DNA of 64,000 nt from Alteromonas sp. RKMC-009 (GTDB lineage: Bacteria; Pseudomonadota; Gammaproteobacteria; Enterobacterales; Alteromonadaceae): the NCBI RefSeq assembly GCF_003584565.2, contig NZ_CP031010.1, forward strand, positions 4,870,804 to 4,934,803, written 5' to 3'. The notes under the pieces were generated by a model, which made no database searches, was not told the origin of the DNA, and was given only the letters and a program-made list of their open reading frames with translations. Positions 1 through 8,648 of this stretch are shown here, in pieces. How positions within the stretch are numbered: the stretch's first letter is position 1; every line of letters starts with the position of its first letter. Position numbers and translations under genes: made by a program.

Positions 1-62
1 GAACGCCGATTTTCCGTTTAACCGGCGTGCGTGTTAAGCAATAAAAAAAGCTGAGTAAAGAA

Positions 63-674
63 ATGACAGACTGGTTTCACTGGTTAAACCTGGCGGGTGT
101 GGCTGTTTGTGCCATTTCCGGCACTTTAATGGCTTACCAGAAAAAAATGGACGGCTTCGGAGTCGTTGTACTGGCATCGGTGACCGCGATTGGTGGCGGC
201 ACGCTGCGGGATATCATGCTCGATTTGCCGGTATTCTGGATTCAGAATACCGACTACATCTATACCACTTTAATTGCTGCGCTGGCGACCATTGCGTGGC
301 TCAGAGTCAGCCCGCGATTTCCCTATCACTACTTATTGATCGCCGATGCGTTCGGTCTGGCGTTATTTAATGTCGTCGGCATGGAAAAGGCACTTATTCA
401 TGAAGCGCCCATGTCTGTGGCCATCGCCATGGGGACGATTACCGGCGTTTTTGGCGGCCTGCTGCGTGATGTTATATGTCGTGAAGTCCCGCTGGTACTG
501 AACGGAGAGCTTTACGCCATTACCTGCATTACCGGCGGATTAAGTTACGCATTGCTGCTTTATTCCGGCTTTGATCAACATTACTGCCCCTGGGCTGCTT
601 TGCTTGTCACCGTCGTCATGCGCCTGTGTGCCATGCGGTGGCACTGGCAACTGCCGGTTTTTAAGCCCGACTGA
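63..674 (+). CDS. yicG: YicG-like TRIC/UPF0126 family membrane protein
   Basis: Integral inner-membrane protein of the bacterial TRIC (UPF0126) family, whose characterised relatives are trimeric cation channels; the physiological substrate of YicG is not established. The 203 residues show the family's internal duplication: a glycine-rich GGGTLRD motif at about residues 44-50 and its second copy GGLLRD at about 131-136, each next to hydrophobic helices (about seven membrane segments in all). Length matches the E. coli protein (about 205). A GAGTAAAG stretch just before the ATG can serve as ribosome binding site. The gene before it is outside the window, and the 62 bases in front hold nothing recognisable. 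In E. coli yicG lies near yicC, rph and pyrE, which are also in this window but about 30 kb away. Confidence 0.88.
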   Translation: MTDWFHWLNLAGVAVCAISGTLMAYQKKMDGFGVVVLASVTAIGGGTLRDIMLDLPVFWIQNTDYIYTTLIAALATIAWLRVSPRFPYHYLLIADAFGLALFNVVGMEKALIHEAPMSVAIAMGTITGVFGGLLRDVICREVPLVLNGELYAITCITGGLSYALLLYSGFDQHYCPWAALLVTVVMRLCAMRWHWQLPVFKPD

Positions 675-751
675 GAACTGTTCACCGGTTCAGTTATTCC
701 CGATCCGCCACCTCTGTAAACTGCATAGCAAAAGAACACAGGAGTGCGGAC

Positions 752-2272
752 ATGGGAATGGCAGTGGTAAAAACCCGCGCCGGTACGGGAATCGATGCCC
801 CGCTGGTAAGGGTGGAAGTGCATCTGGCAAACGGATTACCGGCATTTCAACTGGTGGGTATGGCAGAAACTTCAGTGAAGGAGGCCAGAGACAGGGTTCG
901 CAGTGCGCTTATAAACAGCGGCTTTGAGTTTCCGGCCAGACGGATCACGGTAAACCTGTCTCCGGCAAGTATTCCCAAGCAGGGCGGCCGTTACGATCTT
1001 GCCATCGCGGTAGGTATTTTAATGGCACATGGTCAGCTTAACGACAGCACCTGTGACGGAATGGAATTTACCGGTGAGTTATCGCTAACCGGCGAGCTGA
1101 TGGCTGTCAGTGGCATTATTCCGGCTGTTATAGCCTGCAGATCCGCAGGCCGCACAATGTTTCATCCCGCTGCGAACAAAGATGAAGCCGCACTGGTTGA
1201 TGGTGCAAAGCGCTTTGCTGCAGATTCTTTAATTTCCGTTTTTCTGCACCTGGCAGGGCTTGAGCCCCTTGCCGCTGATGAAAACCATCCGGTAAAGCCT
1301 GTTCATGGCTCCGCGCAGCCCGTGTGGGAAGGTATTCATGGCCAGCATCAGGCAAAACGGGCACTTATGATTGCAGCGGCCGGCGCGCATAATCTGATTT
1401 TCACGGGGCCGCCGGGCACCGGCAAAAGTTTACTTGCCAGCCGGCTGCTCCGCTTACTGCCGCCATTATCAGCGGATGAGGCTCTGGATGTGGCGGCGTT
1501 GTATTCAGTCAAACATACCGTTACCCGTGACATCATTGCCGGTTGCCGTCCTTTCCGCTCTCCACATCATACCAGCTCAGCCGTTGCGCTTACCGGTGGC
1601 GGTGCATCACCGGCTCCCGGGGAAGTGTCACTGGCACACCACGGCGTATTATTTTTAGATGAACTGCCGGAGTTCGGCAGGCGGGCGCTGGATGTACTCC
1701 GCGAACCCCTTGAAACCGGTGAAGTGCATATTTCAAGAGCATCCGGGCAGGCCACCTTCCCGGCACGTTTCCAGTTGATAGCCGCAATGAACCCCAGTCC
1801 TACCGGCGATGCAGATGACGGCCGAACGCCACCGGACCAGATATTGAGATACCTGAGCCGCATATCCGGTCCGCTGCTTGACCGTATCGACATACAGGTG
1901 GAAGTGCCCCGCTTACCGGACTATCAGTTGACTTTGACCCCGGAAAACCATGAACCGGATGACATCCGCCAGCCACAACAAAAGGTGCAGCAGGCACAGG
2001 CCGTTCAGTATGAACGTCAGGGCGGGTTGAATGCCATGTTGCCGGTTAGCAGGCTGGCAGACGTCTGCGCCTTGTCAGAAGAAGATTCGCGGTTTATTCA
2101 GATGGCGGCAGAGAAATTGTCACTCTCTATGCGGGCATTTCATCGTGCTTTGAAGGTGGCCAGAACCATTGCCGATCTTGAAGGGCAGGATACGGTTCAG
2201 CGCAATCACCTGTCAGAGGCACTGGGCTACCGTGCGCTGGATAATCTGCTCCGTCAGCTTAGCGGGATCTGA
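752..2272 (+). CDS. yifB: YifB/ComM-family Mg-chelatase-like AAA+ ATPase
   Basis: Member of the YifB/ComM family. ComM of Vibrio is a hexameric branch-migration helicase that helps integrate DNA during natural transformation, and the same role is likely here by homology. The N-terminal ChlI-type domain (about residues 1-170, with the conserved EARDRVRSAL stretch) is followed by a Mg-chelatase AAA+ module: Walker A GPPGTGKS at 219-226, Walker B with LDEL at 301-304, and a C-terminal ChlI lid (about 410-500) with the RAFHRALKVARTIADLEG signature. 506 residues is the normal length. An AGGAG ribosome binding site sits seven bases before the ATG. The 3' end overlaps the convergent ilvY gene by 19 bases. 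Confidence 0.95.
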   Translation: MGMAVVKTRAGTGIDAPLVRVEVHLANGLPAFQLVGMAETSVKEARDRVRSALINSGFEFPARRITVNLSPASIPKQGGRYDLAIAVGILMAHGQLNDSTCDGMEFTGELSLTGELMAVSGIIPAVIACRSAGRTMFHPAANKDEAALVDGAKRFAADSLISVFLHLAGLEPLAADENHPVKPVHGSAQPVWEGIHGQHQAKRALMIAAAGAHNLIFTGPPGTGKSLLASRLLRLLPPLSADEALDVAALYSVKHTVTRDIIAGCRPFRSPHHTSSAVALTGGGASPAPGEVSLAHHGVLFLDELPEFGRRALDVLREPLETGEVHISRASGQATFPARFQLIAAMNPSPTGDADDGRTPPDQILRYLSRISGPLLDRIDIQVEVPRLPDYQLTLTPENHEPDDIRQPQQKVQQAQAVQYERQGGLNAMLPVSRLADVCALSEEDSRFIQMAAEKLSLSMRAFHRALKVARTIADLEGQDTVQRNHLSEALGYRALDNLLRQLSGI

Positions 2273-3117
2273 AATAAAGCGTCAACCAGGGGCTCGTTAC
2301 GGCGGGAAGACAAACAGCTGATCCCCAGCTCATAAGCTTCAATATCGCCAACCTGTATTTTGCTGACACTGCCTGCCATAGAAGAATGATCCAGCACAAC
2401 CTGAGGTACAAACCCCACACCGCACTCCAGTGCCACCATGCTCACAATGGCCTCATTTCCTCCCACAGAAGCATACACGTTAGGTCTTATCCCGTGTTCC
2501 GCAAACCAGTGATAAGCAATCCGTCGCGTGGGGCCGTGTTCCGGCATGATCACCTGATGCCGCCGCCAGTCAATCTGAGCCAGTTCAGTAAGCCGCCAGT
2601 CACGGGGAGCAATCAGCACCAGCGGCACTTTATCCAGTGGAGTAAAAGTCATATCGGTGGGGAAGTCCGGAGCATGAATAGCGATCGCCACGTCGCATTC
2701 CTTGTGCTTTACCTTTTCGTTAGCCAGCGCCGGATCACCGGTCACCAGCCTGATATCCACACCGGGATAGCGGGAACGAAACTGCCTGAGCAGGGCCGGC
2801 AGATGGCTCTGGCTGGCCGTTACCGAGCAAAATACACTGAGCTCCCCCTGTAATGCTTCACTGTCATCGTGCAGTTCACGTTGCAAAGATTGCCAGTCTT
2901 TCAACACTTCCGTAGAGAACGCCAGCAGCTTATGGCCGGCATGGGTCAGGACCACAGAACGGTTATTCCGCTTCAGCAACACTGCACCGCACTCTTCTTC
3001 AAGCCTCTGAATACAACGACTTAGCGTGGATGGTGACACATACATCGCCTCGGCGGTGTCACCGAAATGTAAACTGGATGCGAGATGATTGAAAAGTTGA
3101 AGTGAACGGAAATCCAT
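2254..3117 (-). CDS. ilvY: LysR-type regulator IlvY, activator of ilvC
   Basis: LysR-family transcription factor. In enterobacteria IlvY activates the divergent ilvC gene when the inducers acetolactate or acetohydroxybutyrate are present, and the same divergent ilvY-ilvC arrangement is seen here. The winged helix-turn-helix occupies about residues 1-60 (LASSLHFGDTAEAMYVSPSTL, then the RCIQRLEE recognition region); the rest is the periplasmic-binding-protein-like effector domain. I start it at the methionine of MDFRSLQLF because this aligns with the usual LysR N-terminus, giving 287 residues. A longer reading from 3171 would add an atypical hydrophobic 18-residue extension. The C-terminus overlaps yifB on the opposite strand. 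Confidence 0.92.
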   Translation of the reverse strand: MDFRSLQLFNHLASSLHFGDTAEAMYVSPSTLSRCIQRLEEECGAVLLKRNNRSVVLTHAGHKLLAFSTEVLKDWQSLQRELHDDSEALQGELSVFCSVTASQSHLPALLRQFRSRYPGVDIRLVTGDPALANEKVKHKECDVAIAIHAPDFPTDMTFTPLDKVPLVLIAPRDWRLTELAQIDWRRHQVIMPEHGPTRRIAYHWFAEHGIRPNVYASVGGNEAIVSMVALECGVGFVPQVVLDHSSMAGSVSKIQVGDIEAYELGISCLSSRRNEPLVDALFQIPLS

Positions 3118-3140
3118 AAATATTGCAAAAAATGAAATAC

Positions 3141-3170
3141 TGTTTTGCGAATATATCATTTTCCAAAACA
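3141..3170. promoter_or_regulatory. Inverted repeat in the ilvY-ilvC control region (candidate IlvY operator)
   Basis: A perfect 7-bp inverted repeat, TGTTTTG ... CAAAACA, with a 16-bp AT-rich spacer lies in the 155-bp divergent region, 24 bases before the ilvY start and about 100 bases before ilvC. LysR regulators bind interrupted dyads in such divergent promoters, so this is a reasonable operator candidate. That IlvY binds this exact site is inference. Confidence 0.4.
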
Positions 3171-3272
3171 AAAGTGATCAAGTAATCTTCGCAGCAAGTC
3201 GTCATCGACGAGGTCATCGACTGGCTTTGAGCCCGTTGATAATGACTAGATTAATGATGTTCGGAATTTTAT

Positions 3273-4754
3273 ATGGCTAATTATTTTAATACTCTGTCTC
3301 TACGTCAGCAACTCGACCAGCTTGGTCGCTGTCGTTTCATGGAGCGCAGCGAATTCACAGACGGTTGTGAGTTCTTGAAAGGCAAGAAAGTTGTTATCGT
3401 CGGCTGTGGTGCTCAGGGCCTGAACCAGGGTCTGAACATGAGAGATTCAGGGTTGGATGTTGCTTACGCATTGCGTCAGGCAGCAATCGACGAAAAACGT
3501 GATTCTTTCCAGCGTGCAAGCAGCAACGGATTTAAAGTTGGTACCTATCAGGAACTGATCCCTGAAGCCGATCTGGTATACAACCTGACGCCTGATAAGC
3601 AGCACGCAAGCGTTGTTGAAGCGGTAATGCCGCTGATGAAAGAAGGTTCTGCATTAGGCTATTCTCACGGTTTTAATATCGTTGAAGAAGGTCAGCAAAT
3701 CCGTAAAGACATCACGGTAGTGATGTGTGCACCTAAGTGTCCGGGTACTGAAGTACGTGAAGAATATAAGCGTGGTTTCGGTGTACCTACACTGATTGCG
3801 GTTCACCCTGAGAACGATCCGAAAGGTGAAGGCTGGGATATCGCAAAAGCACTGGCAAGCGCTACTGGCGGTGACCGTGCAGGTGTTCTGGAATCTTCTT
3901 TTGTTGCAGAAGTTAAATCAGACCTGATGGGCGAGCAAACCATTTTATGTGGTATGCAACAAGCCGCCGCTATCCTGGCATTTGAAAAAATGACTGCTGA
4001 TGGCATCGACGCCGGCTATGCCGCTGCGTTAATTCAGTATGGTCTGGAAACCATCACCGAAGCCCTGAAAATCGGTGGTGTAACAAACATGATGGACAGA
4101 CTGTCAAACCCTGCGAAAATCAAAGCGTTTGATTTGTCTGAACAACTGACCGATCTGTTACGTCCACTGTTTGAAAAACATCAGGACGACATCATCAGCG
4201 GCGAGTTTTCCCGCACTATGATGGAAGATTGGGCAAACGGTGATGCCAACCTGCTTAAATGGCGTGAAGAAACTGGTCAGTCTGGTTTTGAAAATGCACC
4301 TAAGTATGATGGTAAAATCACTGAGCAAGAATTTTTTGACCACGGCATCCTGTTAGTTGCCATGATCAAGTGCGGTGTAGAAGTTGCCTTCGACGTAATG
4401 GTTGAAGCAGGTATCTTACCTGAGTCTGCCTACTACGAATCACTGCATGAAACACCATTGATTTCAAACACTATCGCACGTAAGCGTCTGTATGAAATGA
4501 ACGTGGTAATTTCCGATACTGCTGAGTACGGTAACTACCTGTTCGCAAATGCTGCAGTACCGCTGATGCGCGAGAAGTTTATGCCGTCTATCGATACCAG
4601 TGTTATCGGCAAAGGTTTAAATGTCAGCTCTAATCAAGTTGATAACCGCCGCCTGGTAGAAGTAAATGATGCCATCCGTAATACCGGTGTAGAAGCTATC
4701 GGTAAAGAATTACGCGGCTACATGACGGACATGAAAGCCATCATTGGTGTGTAA
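3273..4754 (+). CDS. ilvC: Ketol-acid reductoisomerase (class II)
   Basis: Converts acetolactate or acetohydroxybutyrate to the dihydroxy acids of valine, leucine and isoleucine synthesis, using NADPH and Mg2+. At 493 residues it is the long class II form found in enterobacteria and plants (class I is about 330), in which the knotted C-terminal domain is duplicated; about residues 210-350 and 355-490 are the two copies. The Rossmann motif [21 protein letters not shown] lies near residues 40-60, followed by the ALRQ segment that sets cofactor preference. The divergent neighbour is its activator ilvY, and a strong terminator follows, so it is likely a single-gene unit. Confidence 0.97.
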   Translation: MANYFNTLSLRQQLDQLGRCRFMERSEFTDGCEFLKGKKVVIVGCGAQGLNQGLNMRDSGLDVAYALRQAAIDEKRDSFQRASSNGFKVGTYQELIPEADLVYNLTPDKQHASVVEAVMPLMKEGSALGYSHGFNIVEEGQQIRKDITVVMCAPKCPGTEVREEYKRGFGVPTLIAVHPENDPKGEGWDIAKALASATGGDRAGVLESSFVAEVKSDLMGEQTILCGMQQAAAILAFEKMTADGIDAGYAAALIQYGLETITEALKIGGVTNMMDRLSNPAKIKAFDLSEQLTDLLRPLFEKHQDDIISGEFSRTMMEDWANGDANLLKWREETGQSGFENAPKYDGKITEQEFFDHGILLVAMIKCGVEVAFDVMVEAGILPESAYYESLHETPLISNTIARKRLYEMNVVISDTAEYGNYLFANAAVPLMREKFMPSIDTSVIGKGLNVSSNQVDNRRLVEVNDAIRNTGVEAIGKELRGYMTDMKAIIGV

Positions 4755-4790
4755 CGATTTCTGTCGTTAGGTGCTTAACCAAGCCCTCTT

Positions 4791-4817
4791 GCCCGACCAT
4801 TTTGGTCGGGCTTTTTT
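4791..4817 (+). terminator. Rho-independent terminator of ilvC
   Basis: Perfect 8-bp GC-rich stem (GCCCGACC / GGTCGGGC) with a five-base loop, followed directly by six T residues. It lies 37 bases after the ilvC stop codon. Confidence 0.93.
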
Positions 4818-4899
4818 ATGCCTGAAATTCCATATCTGCACACAAAAACACCGGCAGAACGCCGGCGCTTGAATTGAGTAAGCCATACCGCTGCGCTGT

Positions 4900-6864
4900 T
4901 TATTTACCGGGCCCTGCAATATCGATTTCCGGTAACGGCTCTGCAGTGTCAAAGCCCAGCACCTGAGAATAGAAATACAGTTCAGCATTCAGGGCTGTCA
5001 CAATATTCTCAGACTTTCTGAAACCATGCCCTTCACCTTCGAACGACACGTAAGCTGTCGGAATACCTTTGTCTTTCAGTGCTTCGAAAATCATCTCTGA
5101 CTGATTTGGAGGTACCACTTTGTCTTCCAGACCCTGTAGCAGCAGTAGCGGTGCATTGAAGCCATCAAGATGATGGATGGGTGAGCGTTCAATGTACAGG
5201 TCCTTTCGTTCCGGATACGGTCCGATCACCTGGTCAAGATAGCGGGATTCAAACTTGTGAGTATCTCCCGCCAGCGCTTCAAGATCGCTGACGCCATAAT
5301 GGCTCGCGCCCGCTTTGAACACGTCACTGAATGCCAGGGCCGCAAGCGTCGTGTAGCCACCGGCACTGCCACCGCGAATAATGAGCTTTCCGGCATCTGC
5401 CAGCCCCTGATCCGCCAGCCACTGCGCGCCGGCCACGGCATCTTCTACATCTGTTACACCCCATTCACCGTAAAGTGCATGACGATATTCACGCCCATAG
5501 CCCGTACTGCCGCGATAATTAAGGTCAAGAATACCGAAGCCCCGGCTGGTCCAGAAATACTTACTCACTGAATAGGTGGGTGACGCTTTTGATGTCGGCC
5601 CGCCGTGGATCATCACAATAAGTGGCGGCGCACTGCCTTCAGGTGCTGTCACGTCCGGATTCGCCGGCGGGAAATACGTGCCGTATGCTTTCGCGTTTTC
5701 ACCCACCGGGAAACTCACTTCCTGAATGGTTGGCACCCACGCAGGGGACAGCGCGGAATCACTGGAGGTTGTGATCACACTGACTTCAGGGGAGTCAGCG
5801 GTTAGATCAGATAAAGCAATCAGTTCACCCGGACGGGTTTGCGGATCCTGAATGACATACAATGCAGAGTCCGACTCAACAAAGTCTTCAATAGCCGCAC
5901 TTTCCGGTGTCAGCACCCGCATTTCGCCGGTTTTTCTGTCTAACAGATAAAGCTGGCCGATGGCCCCCTGAACCACATTCGCCAGAATGGAACCATCCTG
6001 ACGGATGCGGTAGTAATGCTTACCCACCTGCCAGGCCGGTCCGCCAGTCTCTGAATTCTCCGGCTGCGGGGACAACAGAGTAAATGCAGTGCCTGATACC
6101 TGATACAGTGACCACCAGTTATTGCGGTCGCTCAGCACGTACAGATTGCCTTCTTCATCCCACTGGGGATCGATAGCCGATTCCCCGGTATCCGGGTTAT
6201 GTTCTGTCAGCCCTTCAAGTTTGCCGTCAGCGGCAAAGGTAGCCGACCAGAGCGTTGTGTTATCCCAGGGCATATCCGGATGATTCCACGCGATAAAGGC
6301 AACGGATTTGCCATCCGGAGACAGCCCGGGTGCAGACACAAAGCTGCTGCATGAAAAAAGCACGTCGCCTTCTGACATCCCTTCAACCGGAATGGCGACC
6401 AGCGTATTCTCCGGCTCACCGGACACGCGATGATCTTCGCGGATACAAATCAGCCGGTGACGGGGCGCATCAAGCTCAAAGGCACCAAAACGAACGTTTG
6501 CTGCCGGAGTGATAGCCACCGGCGCTTCGCCAATGACCATGCGGTAAACACGCTGATCATTAAAATGCGTAAACCAGACCACGCCGTTATTAATCAACAT
6601 GGAACGGCCACCGTACTCATGTACCCGTGTTCTTGCATTCCACGGTGCAGGCAGCACCTCTTGTGGCTCACCTCCACTTTGTCCCTTTTTTCTGCGCATG
6701 ATGGTACACCGGCCACCTTCTTCAGGCCGGGACTCAACCCAGTAAACAAAGTCACCATCGACGGCCAGAGAGGACAGACCGCGACTACCCTGCACAACCG
6801 CCTGAGCGGAGACAGGAGATGGCCAGCCGCCATATCCGGTGGTGTGAGAAGAAGGTGTATTCAT
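4900..6864 (-). CDS. S9-family prolyl-oligopeptidase-like serine peptidase, cytoplasmic
   Basis: Serine peptidase of the prolyl oligopeptidase (S9) clan, probably an acyl-aminoacyl-peptidase or dipeptidyl-peptidase type enzyme. The N-terminal two-thirds is a beta-propeller-like region (repeats with SPDGKSVAFIAW). The C-terminal alpha/beta hydrolase domain carries the oxyanion region VMIHGGPTS, the nucleophile elbow GGSAGGY (Ser near residue 500), the acid region in LLLQGLEDKVVPP and the histidine in GEGHGF. No signal peptide is seen. Start chosen at the ATG of MNTPSSH (654 residues) because a CAGGAAG ribosome binding site precedes it; an upstream start would add 24 residues without support. 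The exact substrate cannot be told from sequence. Confidence 0.88.
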   Translation of the reverse strand: MNTPSSHTTGYGGWPSPVSAQAVVQGSRGLSSLAVDGDFVYWVESRPEEGGRCTIMRRKKGQSGGEPQEVLPAPWNARTRVHEYGGRSMLINNGVVWFTHFNDQRVYRMVIGEAPVAITPAANVRFGAFELDAPRHRLICIREDHRVSGEPENTLVAIPVEGMSEGDVLFSCSSFVSAPGLSPDGKSVAFIAWNHPDMPWDNTTLWSATFAADGKLEGLTEHNPDTGESAIDPQWDEEGNLYVLSDRNNWWSLYQVSGTAFTLLSPQPENSETGGPAWQVGKHYYRIRQDGSILANVVQGAIGQLYLLDRKTGEMRVLTPESAAIEDFVESDSALYVIQDPQTRPGELIALSDLTADSPEVSVITTSSDSALSPAWVPTIQEVSFPVGENAKAYGTYFPPANPDVTAPEGSAPPLIVMIHGGPTSKASPTYSVSKYFWTSRGFGILDLNYRGSTGYGREYRHALYGEWGVTDVEDAVAGAQWLADQGLADAGKLIIRGGSAGGYTTLAALAFSDVFKAGASHYGVSDLEALAGDTHKFESRYLDQVIGPYPERKDLYIERSPIHHLDGFNAPLLLLQGLEDKVVPPNQSEMIFEALKDKGIPTAYVSFEGEGHGFRKSENIVTALNAELYFYSQVLGFDTAEPLPEIDIAGPGK

Positions 6865-6896
6865 GAAGCTTCCTGTCTGGTAACGGTTGTCAGTCC

Positions 6897-6924
6897 GGTT
6901 TGCCCCGGTGAACTGGGGCAAACC
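6897..6924 (-). promoter_or_regulatory. Perfect 10-bp hairpin in the leader of the S9 peptidase gene
   Basis: GGTTTGCCCC and GGGGCAAACC form a perfect 10-bp inverted repeat with an 8-base loop, about 33 bases before the peptidase start codon. There is no T-run on either side, so it is not a normal intrinsic terminator. A second, bulged inverted repeat (CAGGGCT ... AGCCCTG, arms at 6966-6972 and 6998-7004) lies between this hairpin and the end of the upstream efflux gene. The role of either is unknown. Confidence 0.45.
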
Positions 6925-7013
6925 ACCTCCGCACAAGATACCGCATCAGGAAGCGGGTTTGAATGCAGGGCTTACATTTACATATTCAAATGTGTACAGC
7001 CCTGCCGCCGGTT

Positions 7014-8228
7014 TCAGTGCACTGACTTTTCTGCAAATCTCACGCTCACAAAAGCGAGGGAGAAGAAGATCAGGAAGCCAAATCCGATAGGATATAAGGT
7101 GCCGTTTAAGAAACTGTCGATAGACAATGCGATAGGAACAGAGAATATACTCGACATGGATCCGATGATAGCTGCGCCAAGGCCGGCCATCTGTCCCAGA
7201 GGCTGCATTGCAAGGGCGTTCAGATTACCGAACAGGATACCCACAAAGAAGAATCCGCAGAACATAACCGGCAGAAGCAAGGTCAGAGGAGGTAATCCGC
7301 TGAATGCCGTGATAAGCGCCAGGAAAACGACAGAGAAACTCACAACGCCGTATAACGCAATACCCACCAGCTTTTTCATACCAAAGCGTACTACCATCGT
7401 GCCGTTAAAGAACGATGCCAGACCGATGGAGAACGCGAGGAATGCAAAGATAAACGGGAACATGGTACCTGTGTCGTAATATTCCTGAAAAATGGTCTGT
7501 GAAGCGCTCAGGTATCCCAGGAAAGCACCGAACATAAAACCCATAGCGACGGTATAACCCATCACGTTTCCGTGGGTCAGAATAAACTTCGAAGACTGGA
7601 AAAATTTAGACCAGGCGAAGCGGCCCCGCCGGTCAGCTGGCAGTGTCTCCGGCTGGCGGGACAAAAACCATGTGCCGGTGAACACAGAGACAATCAGAAA
7701 CAGCGTAAAAATATGCGTCCAGTGGAAGAACGTCAGGACAGCCTGACCCACCATCGGCGCAATCATCGGCACCAGAATGAAAACCATCATGATAAATGAC
7801 ATCACTCTGGCCATTGCATCACCCACATACAAATCGCGGATGATCGCCATTGCAGCCACACGGGGGCCGGAAACACCGAATGCCTGTATTAAACGGCCGG
7901 CCAGCATGGTAGACATGTCGTCTGCCATCATACAGACCACTGTGCCTACAACGAAAATCGAGATGCCAAGTAAAATGGCTTCCCGCCGGCCACGGGTATC
8001 AGAATAAGGGCCAAAAAAGAGCTGACCAAAAGCCATGCCGCCGAAGAAAATAGACACAATCAGATGCGCATCATGGGGATCGTCTGCATGCAGCGCTTCG
8101 CCAATCTGGATCAGAGCAGGCAACATCGCGTCGATGCTCAGGGCAACCAATGAAGTCATTAACGCCATCAGAGCAACAAACTCGACAAGGCCCAGCGTTG
8201 GCTTAATTGGGGAAGGGTTTTCTGACAT
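7014..8228 (-). CDS. Bcr/CflA-family multidrug efflux MFS transporter
   Basis: Major facilitator superfamily drug:proton antiporter with 12 predicted membrane helices in 404 residues, the family's normal size. Family marks include the N-terminal TLGLVEFVALMALMTSLVAL helix followed by SIDAMLPALIQIGEAL, the loop-2/3 motif FFGPYSDTRGRREAILLG and the helix-5 region around GVSGPRVAAMAIIRDLY. It probably exports toxic small molecules or sulfonamide/bicyclomycin-like compounds by homology. It is on the same strand as the S9 peptidase 149 bases downstream, with two hairpins between, so co-transcription is uncertain. Confidence 0.9.
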   Translation of the reverse strand: MSENPSPIKPTLGLVEFVALMALMTSLVALSIDAMLPALIQIGEALHADDPHDAHLIVSIFFGGMAFGQLFFGPYSDTRGRREAILLGISIFVVGTVVCMMADDMSTMLAGRLIQAFGVSGPRVAAMAIIRDLYVGDAMARVMSFIMMVFILVPMIAPMVGQAVLTFFHWTHIFTLFLIVSVFTGTWFLSRQPETLPADRRGRFAWSKFFQSSKFILTHGNVMGYTVAMGFMFGAFLGYLSASQTIFQEYYDTGTMFPFIFAFLAFSIGLASFFNGTMVVRFGMKKLVGIALYGVVSFSVVFLALITAFSGLPPLTLLLPVMFCGFFFVGILFGNLNALAMQPLGQMAGLGAAIIGSMSSIFSVPIALSIDSFLNGTLYPIGFGFLIFFSLAFVSVRFAEKSVH

Positions 8229-8648
8229 GTGTGTTGTCTACTCTAGTCGACATAAAATAAAGGGCGCATAGTATAGCCTGAATTTGCCGGAAATTGCGTC
8301 AGTCTTTACCGCCGGAATGTAGAAAATTTACACCTTTTAAAGCATAACCGGTTTGATAAAACGCATACCCCGGCAAAATAGCGCCTTTTGAACTTTGCAG
8401 TCCGGGATATACTCTAACGCCTGTGATAATGGAGCTTTAGTTTCAACGGCAATTTTACGCAGTTTATAGCGTCTGAAAGATGATCGTTTTGCATCGTTTC
8501 TACGAATACCATTATCATTGTACGACCGTTTTTTTAGGGTAGGCATCCATCAATACTGTTTTCCGGCTTTTGCAAGAGAGCCTTTCTATCACGGGGCTTT
8601 AATGCACACTTTCCATCTGCACCACAGGAAAAGGAAATTCGCCCGGTT
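8229..8648. other. 420-bp divergent intergenic region between the efflux gene and tamA
   Basis: No gene is convincing here. A 69-codon reading frame on the minus strand (8337-8546) has a basic, low-hydrophobicity sequence without recognised motifs or ribosome binding site and is probably fortuitous. The region must hold the promoters for the divergent efflux gene and tamA. No repeats, tRNA or strong terminator were seen. Confidence 0.5.

Noticed and set aside
6430..7479. 349-codon plus-strand frame across the S9 peptidase and efflux genes
   Set aside because: It spans two genes on the other strand and the gap between them, with no motif.
8337..8546. 69-codon minus-strand frame in the tamA upstream gap
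   Set aside because: No ribosome binding site, no motif and atypical composition; kept only as a note in the intergenic entry.
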